Positions 56,930 through 64,000 of a stretch of DNA of 64,000 bases are shown here, piece after piece. The stretch's first letter is position 1. Every line of letters begins with the position of its first letter. This DNA comes from Selaginella moellendorffii (Eukaryota; Streptophyta; Lycopodiopsida; Selaginellales; Selaginellaceae). The DNA is taken from positions 817,437-881,436 of the forward strand of contig NW_003314337.1 in the NCBI RefSeq assembly GCF_000143415.4, read 5' to 3'. Below the pieces are notes generated by a model. That model saw only the letters and a list, made by a program, of their open reading frames with translations. It made no database searches and was not told the DNA's origin. A program made the position numbers and the translations under genes.

Positions 56930-58635
56930 AAATCCGGCGAGATCGCTAAACATATATGTACATTACCCCAATCCCAAAGGGATCAAAACTACATTGAGAG
57001 CGCACTCTCGAAGAAACTAGTGAAACTATGAGCGCGAACGCCCGGCGCTGCTCTTGGGCCGTCCGCCTCCCAGGTGACTCCACCGCGGAGCTTGAAGCCA
57101 CCTGCTTCGCCTCGCCACTCCTCCACTCGATCACAATGATGCCAAGCCAGACGAACACCATGTCGATCTAGCTCGACGTCGTCGCAGCCAAGCGGTCCAA
57201 CTCGAGCACGATGACCCAGCGTCGCTCATGGGTCACTCGCCTCCAAGGTGACTCCACTGCACAAGCTGAAGCCACCTGTTACGCCCCAAGACGTGATGCT
57301 GTGTCTTGGAGCGCCTACCTCCCCAGTGTACTTCCAGCACTAAGTCAGTGCCCATTGCGAGCAAACTCCAAGGCGTAGAACAAGCAAGGTGTGAGCCTCC
57401 TCCAGCTCTAGACTAGAGCGTGCTATCTTGCCTCCCACACTAGACAAGTGCGCTGGCCCCCTTCAATGATATACGAGCCCCCGTTGCCGGCATCGCGACA
57501 ATCACAAGACTTGCAAGCCTCCGCAAACCTCCTCAAAGGACTAGCCCTGAAGCAAGAACCATGTGGGATTCCCTCCGCGAGCAAACCAACTCGGCCATCC
57601 GCCACTGGCCCCCTTTGTGACAGCACTTCCCTGTCACTAGATCCAAAAATGCGCCCATAGTGTCTTCCACGTCCATCCACCACGGACACTTCGCTATGTC
57701 GAGATGTCGTCCCGAACTGTCCTCCACCAGTCAACAAAGATCCCATGACTTGGTCGTGTTTCCACGACTCAAGTCGCCAAGAACTTCCGACACATGCAGC
57801 TTCACGCTCTCCGTACCTTAGTCGCCACCTTGCATGGCCCGACCTAAGGCGAGAAATCCCGCTCGAAGCTGCGAGACCAGCAACCGTCGCGTTTCCACCA
57901 TGTTGCTGCCGTGCCAACCACATGCAACGAAGATCCCTGACACTTAGAGTGGCCGGATCGAAGATCCCGCCGCCACCCTAAGTCCTGCCCTAACCGCAGT
58001 TAGCCAAGAACCCTAACCCTAGCCACGAATTAGGACAGGTGAGAACTCTGAGACCGTGAAGAATTTTTGCCTGCGCTTCTGGGAGGGTGTGAGGCTCCCT
58101 CCCAGCTATGCCCCTGTGAATTTTTGTGCAAAAAATTCCAAGCCGTTCAGGAGTTATGAGCTCCCAAAAAACTTGAAACCATGAGAAGCGAAAAAAGAAG
58201 AGGAGGAGAGGAGAGCGTCCAGCTGCTGCAGCCGTGGTGTTCCTGACTGCCCTCTCCACTCCTCCAAATCTCTAAGCCCCGAAAAACCCTAGCCGCCGCC
58301 GAAGAACCCTAAAAACAGCAGCGACCTAGGGCCAGCGAGATCTCCAGATCCGTGGCAGATCTCGCCGCGGCCTTCTAGGAGGATGAGAATCTACACTCCT
58401 AGAAGCCCCCCGTCGAAGGAATCGAGGTTTCTCCCAGCCGTTTGGGAGATATCGATAAAAACGACAGAGAGCGAGAGAGAAGAGGAGAAAGAGGAGGGAG
58501 ACGAGCTCCGTGTGTTGCTGCCGCGGTCTGCGATGCTTGTGCCGCCCTGGACGCTCGCTCCCTCCCTCTTTCTCACACTCTCTCTCTAGCGCCTTCGAGC
58601 TCTCTCCTCAAACAACTTAGGGCTTTTGCGCGCGC
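56930..58635 (-). mobile_element. family B element B2, full length
   Basis: Same structure as B1: 3' tail at 56930, 166-codon frame 57923-57423, 5' block 58146-58620, and 5' end GCGCGCGCAAAAGCCC near 58635. The 5' terminus resembles that of LINE A1 (GCGCGCAAAAAACCC). Confidence 0.82.
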
Positions 58636-59629
58636 AAATCCGGCGAGATCGCTAAACATATATGTACATTACCCCAATCCCAAAGGGATCAAAACTACAT
58701 TGAGAGCGCACTCTCGAAGAAACTAGTGAAACTATGGGCGCAAACGCCCGGCGCTGCTCTTGGGCCGTCCGCCTCCCAGGTGACTCCACCGCGGAGCTTG
58801 AAGCCACCTGCTTCGCCTCGCCACTCCTCCACTCGATCACAATGATGCCAAGCCAGACGAACACCATGTCGATCTAGCTCAACGTCGTCGCAGCCAAGCG
58901 GTCCAACTCGAGCACGATGACCCGGCGTCGCTCATGGGTCACTCGCCTCCAAGGTGACTCCACTGCACAAGCTGAAGCCACCTGTTACGCCCCAAGACGT
59001 GATGCTGTGTCTTGGAGCGCCTACCTCCCCAGTGTACTTCCAGCACTAAGTCAGTGCCCATTGCGAACAAACTCCAAGGCGTAGAACAAGCAAGGTGTGA
59101 GCCTCCTCCAGCTCTAGACTAGAGCGTGCTACCTTGCCTCCCACACTAGACAAGTGCGCTGGCCCCCTTCAATGATATACAAGCCCCCGTTGCCGGCATC
59201 GCGACAATCACAAGACTTGCAAGCCTCCGCAAACCTCCTCAAAGGACTAGCCCTGAAGCAAGAACCATGTGGGATTCCCTCCGCGAGCAAACCAACTCGG
59301 CCATCCGCCACTGGCCCCCTTTGTGACAGCACTTCCCTGTCACTAGATCCAAAAATGCGCCCATAGTGTCTTCCACGTCCATCCACCACGGACACTTCGC
59401 TATGTCGGGATGTCGTCCCGAACTGTCCTCCACCAGTCAACAAAGATCCCATGACTTGGTCGTGTTTCCACGACTCAAGTCGCCAAGAACTTCCGACACA
59501 TGCAGCTTCACGCTCTCCGTACCTTAGTCGCCACCTTGCATGGCCCGACCTAAGGCGAGAAATCCCGCTCGAAGCTGCAAGACCAGCAACCGTCGCGTTT
59601 CCACCATGTTGCTGCCGTGCCAACCACAC
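58636..59629 (-). mobile_element. family B element B3, 5'-truncated
   Basis: 3' tail at 58636. The sequence stops near 59628, just past the ATG of the 166-codon frame, at the junction with the tail of B4. Confidence 0.82.
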
Positions 59630-61306
59630 AAAATCCGGCGAGATCGCTAAACATATATGTACATTACCCCAATCCCAAAGGGATCAAAACTACATTGAGA
59701 GCGCACTCTCGAAGAAACTAGTGAAACTATGAGCGCGAACGCCCGGCGCTGCTCTTGGGCCGTCCGCCTCCCAGGTGACTCCACCGCGGAGCTTGAAGCC
59801 ACCTGCTTCGCCTCGCCACTCCTCCACTCGATCACAATGATGCCAAGCCAGACGAACACCATGTCGATCTAGCTCGACGTCGTCGCAGCCAAGCGGTCCA
59901 ACTCGAGCACGATGACCCAGCGTCGCTCATGGGTCACTCGCCTCCAAGGTGACTCCACTGCACAAGCTGAAGCCACCTGTTACGCCCCAAGACGTGATGC
60001 TGTGTCTTGGAGCGCCTACCTCCCCAGTGTACTTCCAGCACTAAGTCAGTGCCCATTGCGAGCAAACTCCAAGGCGTAGAACAAGCAAGGTGTGAGCCTC
60101 CTCCAGCTCTAGACTAGAGCGTGCTACCTTGCCTCCCACACTAGACAAGTGCGCTGGCCCCCTTCAATGATATACGAGCCCCCGTTGCCGGCATCGCGAC
60201 AATCACAAGACTTGCAAGCCTCCGCAAACCTCCTCAAAGGACTAGCCCTGAAGCAAGAACCATGTGGGATTCCCTCCGCGAGCACACCAACTCGGCCATC
60301 CGCCACTGGCCCCCTTTGTGACAGCACTTCCCTGTCACTAGATCCAAAAATGCGCCCATAGTGTCTTCCACGTCCATCCACCACGGACACTTCGCTATGT
60401 CGAGATGTCGTCCCGAACTGTCCTCCACCAGTCAACAAAGATCCCATGACTTGGTCGTGTTTCCACGACTCAAGTCGCCAAGAACTTCCGACACATGCAG
60501 CTTCACGCTCTCCGTACCTTAGTCGCCACCTTGCATGGCCCGACCTAAGGCGAGAAATCCCGCTCGAAGCTGCGAGACCAGCAACCGTCGCGTTTCCACC
60601 ATGTTGCTGCCGTGCCAACCACATGCAACGAAGATCCCTGACACTTAGAGTGGCCGGATCGAAGATCCCGCCGCCACCCTAAGTCCTGCCCTAACCGCAG
60701 TTAGCCAAGAACCCTAACCCTAGCCACGAATTAGGACAGGTGAGAACTCTGAGACCGTGAAGAATTTTTGCCTGCGCTTCTGGGAGGGTGTGAGGCTCCC
60801 TCCCAGCTATCCCCCTGTGAATTTTTGTGGAAAAATTCCAAGCCGTTCAGGAGTTATGAGCTCCCAGAAAACTTGAAACCATGAGAAGCGAAAAAAGAAG
60901 AGGAGGAGAGGAGAGCGTCCAGCTGCTGCAGCCGTGGTGTTCCTGACTGCCCTCTCCACTCCTCCAAATCTCTAAGCCCCGAAAAACCCTAGCCGCCGCC
61001 GAAGAACCCTAAAAACAGCAGCGACCTAGGGCCAGCGAGATCTCCAGATCCGTGGCAGATCTCGCCGCGGCCTTCTAGGAGGATGAGAATCTACACTCCT
61101 AGAAGCCCCCCGTCGAAGGAATCGAGGTTTCTCCCAGCCGTTTGGGAGATACCGATAAAAACGACAGAGAGCGAGAGAGAAGAGGAGAAAGAGGAGGGAG
61201 ACGAGCTCCGTGTGTTGCTGCCGCGGTCTGCGATGCTTGTGCCGCCCTGGACGCTCGCTCCCTCCCTCTTTCTCACACTCTCTCTCTAGCGCCTTCGAGC
61301 TCTCTC
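59630..61306 (-). mobile_element. family B element B4, near full length
   Basis: 3' tail at 59630. The 5' side ends at GAGCTCTCTC (61306), about 25 bp short of the B1/B2 terminus, joined to A4. The same end occurs in B0 at 18707. Confidence 0.82.
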
Positions 61307-63083
61307 AAATCCGGCGAGATCGCTGAACGTGTATGTACATTCCCCATGTCCCAATGGGACTAATACAAAAAATGGGCGTGCCGCCCTCTCCATGAGCTAC
61401 TCTACGTGATCCTCATATGCCGCAGCTAGACCTAGTCCTGGAGTAGAAGTGGACGTGGTCGTCTCGAGCGAATCATGTCGATGTCCAAGTCTCCCCCACG
61501 AGCTGACCTTAGAACAGAGTCTGGGGGGCGCCATTGCCAGCGAATCTCGCCACCTCCCAATTTGCCGAAGCATGGGAGCCACCTAGATCTCCACTCCTCG
61601 AGCTGCCTCGGTTTCGCCCGCTCTTTCAGGATGGTGTAGTGAAGACGCACCGCTGCAAGAGTGAGTCTCCACCATGATGCCACCACTGCCGATATTCTCG
61701 CTTGTTGCCCATCAAAGCGACAGTGGTTCCGCGCCTCCCAAAGTGCCTGCAGTCCTGTTGCCCTCCAAATGGACCAGCGCTCTTGGCCCAACGCCTCCCA
61801 GATGGACATCCCAACTTCAGCCCCTGTCACGTCCCACCGGACTCGCATGTTCCATCGGTGCCGTCCGTAGCAGCGAATACGCCTCCAAGCTGGACCAATG
61901 GCTGGGCCTCTGGCTCCCTCAAACCAGTGGAGGATATCCCCACTCCGAGCCTCAAACTCTGGAATGTCTCCGAGTTCCTGCGTCGCCTTGAAGATCTGTC
62001 GCCAAACTTCTCTCGCCACGTCGCATTCCCATAGGACATGTCGCGCTGTCTCCAACTCGCCACACTCCTTGCACCGTCGGCATGCTTCTTCCTGGAACCG
62101 CTGTCCTACCGGCAGCCCGTTATTTGCCACCAACCAAGAGGTGGCCTTGACTTTCTCCTGTACCGGTAGTTTCCAGAACGCAAGCGTGTTGCCCACCACC
62201 TGATTTGCTTCAACTCCTTGCTCGATCCATTTCTTCCAGAGCTTGGGGATCTCCCCTCGGGCCTCCTCCCTGCTGGTCAAGAGACCATCCCTTGCTTCCT
62301 TGACGCCGAAGGAGAAGAAGCTCCTCGCTCCTCGTTTCCATGCTGCGGGGTCCCAATCCAGATCCTCGATGAGCTGCTGTCGCCACCATCTAAGAATGCC
62401 TTCCCCTTCTAGTGCAGCCAACGATTGAACCACCACCGATTGTTTCGGAGCCTGTCGTATTACTCGAATCCTACCCTTGACCTCGTCATCCGTCACCATC
62501 GGCATGACCTGTTCGTCCCCTGCTGGCAACAGCATGTCGCCTCTCAAGACTCGAAAAGGACACCCAACATTTTGGTCTGGAGACACAACGAACCATACCT
62601 CCACATCCCTGTCCTCCCAAGCTGGTGTTGGGGCCGTAAACGCCCGTGTCCAGGCCCCCAAGCTAACTCGTTCCCTGTCTGACTCCACGTCCCGTTGCAG
62701 AGCCACAAAGTCTCCAGATTTGAGACAACGCCTAGGCCAGAGCTGCCCCTGCTTCGCCTCACTCACTGCTCTGATAATGCGAAGAAGATCAAGGTGGACT
62801 TTCCTCCACCGTCCCGGGTTAAAGACCTGCATATGTCTCGTAGTCTTCCTCCTGTCCTTGTCCAGGACCCGCACCAGCTGCTTGAGAGTTCGGAAGCCTG
62901 CGCTATGTAGCTTTCTCCAGATTGTGTAGTGGTCCTCCCTGCCCAGTGTCCTTTCATCCAGTTTGAAGAGGTCGTTGAAGAACAGGGGCTGGTTCAGCCA
63001 GTCCTCCGCTCGCCCTGGCAATTCCCTACTGACTGGAAACGCGCTCCATAACCGGAGAAGCCCCTGGACTAGAGTGCCGCCCT
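61307..63083 (-). mobile_element. LINE family A, copy A4, 5'-truncated
   Basis: 3' end at 61307. It contains the last 529 or so codons of ORF2 with an open frame (63021-61432) ending RPLLLQD like A1 and A2. Truncated at 63083, where the tail of B5 begins. Confidence 0.9.
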
Positions 63084-63970
63084 AAATCCGGCGAGATCGC
63101 TAAACATGTATGTACATTACCCCAATCCCAAAGGGATCAAAACAACATTGAGAGCGCACTCTCGAAGAGACTAGTGAAACTATGAGCGCGAACGCCCGGC
63201 GCTGCTCTTGGGCCGTCCGCCTCCCAGGTGACTCCACCGCGGAGCTTGAAGCCACTTGCTTCGCCTTGCCACTCCTCCACTCGGTCACAATGATGACAAG
63301 CCAGACGAACACCATGTCGATCTAGCTCGATGTCGTCGCAGCCAAGTGGTCCAACTCGACCACGATGACCCGGCGTTGCTCATGGGTCACTCGCCTCCAA
63401 GGTGACTCCACTGCACAAGCTGAAGCCACCTGTTACGCCCCAAGACGTGATGCTGTGTCTTGGAGCGCCTACCTCCCCAGTGTACTTCCAGCACTAAGTC
63501 GGTGCCCATTACGAACAAACTCCAAGGCGTAGAACAAGCGAGGTGTGAGCCTCCTCCAGCTCTAGACTAGAGCGTGCTACCTTGCCTCCCACACTAGACA
63601 AGTGCGCTGGCCCCCTTCAATGATATACGAGCCCCCGTTGCCGGCATCGCGACAATCACAAGACTTGCAAGCCTCCGCAAACCTCCTCAAAGGACTAGCC
63701 CTGAAGCAAGAACCATGTGGGATCCCCTCCGCGAGCAAACCAGCTCGGCCATCCGCCACTGGCCCCCTTTGTGACAGCACTTCCCTGTCACTAGATCCAA
63801 AAATGCGCCCATAGTGTCTTCCACGTCCATCCACCGCGGACACTTCGCTATGTCGGGATGTCGTCCCGAACTGTCCTCCACCAGTCAACAAAGTTCCCAT
63901 GACTTGGTCGTGTTTCCACGACTCAAGTCGCCAAGAACCTCCGACACATGCAGCTTCACGCTCTCCGTAC
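63084..63970 (-). mobile_element. family B element B5, 5'-truncated
   Basis: 3' tail at 63084, more diverged than B2-B4. The 166-codon frame is cut at its 5' side. It ends at CTCTCCGTAC (63970). Confidence 0.8.
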
Positions 63971-64000
63971 TAAATCCGGCGAGATCGCTAAACATGTATG
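63971..64000 (-). mobile_element. next A/B-family element (B6), 3' tip only
   Basis: The last 30 bases repeat the shared 3' tail (AAATCCGGCGAGATCGCTAA on the plus strand). The TAAACATG form matches family B. The array therefore continues past the window. Confidence 0.7.

Overview
The window is eukaryotic and almost entirely mobile DNA. It most likely comes from a streptophyte (land plant or charophyte alga). The evidence is Ty3/gypsy and long non-coding LTR elements primed from initiator tRNA-Met, a LINE whose ORF1 has a plant-type DUF4283-like region plus a zinc knuckle, four interstitial TTTAGGG units, and very short GT-AG introns. The genus cannot be named from the sequence. I see no ordinary single-copy host gene; the only spliced genes sit inside one large DNA transposon.

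Layout. 1-5754: minus-strand Ty3/gypsy element running off the left edge, inserted into a non-autonomous LTR element (LARD) whose remainder is 5755-9748. 9749-18251: old non-coding LTR-type repeats, including a third LTR family present as two inverted LTRs (10905-12023 and 13939-15063). 18252-64000: a head-to-tail array, all on the minus strand, of a LINE (family A) and a non-autonomous relative (family B): B0 18252-18707, A1 18708-34550, B1 34551-36248, A2 36249-55408, A3 55409-56929, B2 56930-58635, B3 58636-59629, B4 59630-61306, A4 61307-63083, B5 63084-63970, B6 63971 onward. Two younger elements interrupt it. A complete LARD (25158-32808, TSD CCTTT) sits in ORF1 of A1. A 13,896-bp terminal-inverted-repeat DNA transposon (41131-55026, TSD AATT) sits in ORF1 of A2.

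The DNA transposon is the most unusual object. It has perfect 24-bp terminal inverted repeats and two divergent spliced genes. The minus-strand gene is reconstructed here as 11 exons and 1,654 codons. It joins a ParB-like domain, a basic/acidic linker, a Pro/Thr-rich repeat region and an FCP1/NIF-type HAD domain. The plus-strand gene encodes a DUF7869-type RNase-H-like protein, the likely transposase. About 32 copies of a 22-bp palindrome (arm ATGGCRTGWGG) lie throughout this element and were noticed nowhere else in the window. Several form most of tiny 38-54-nt introns, directly upstream of the 3' splice site; four lie in exons without closing the frame. Each gene also carries one in-frame stop, so this copy may be decaying or non-autonomous.

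A second point is that the gypsy integrase reading frame is interrupted by two 47- and 52-nt segments with GT-AG ends. Removing them exactly restores conserved integrase motifs, which looks like intron gain or an intron-bearing retrotransposon.
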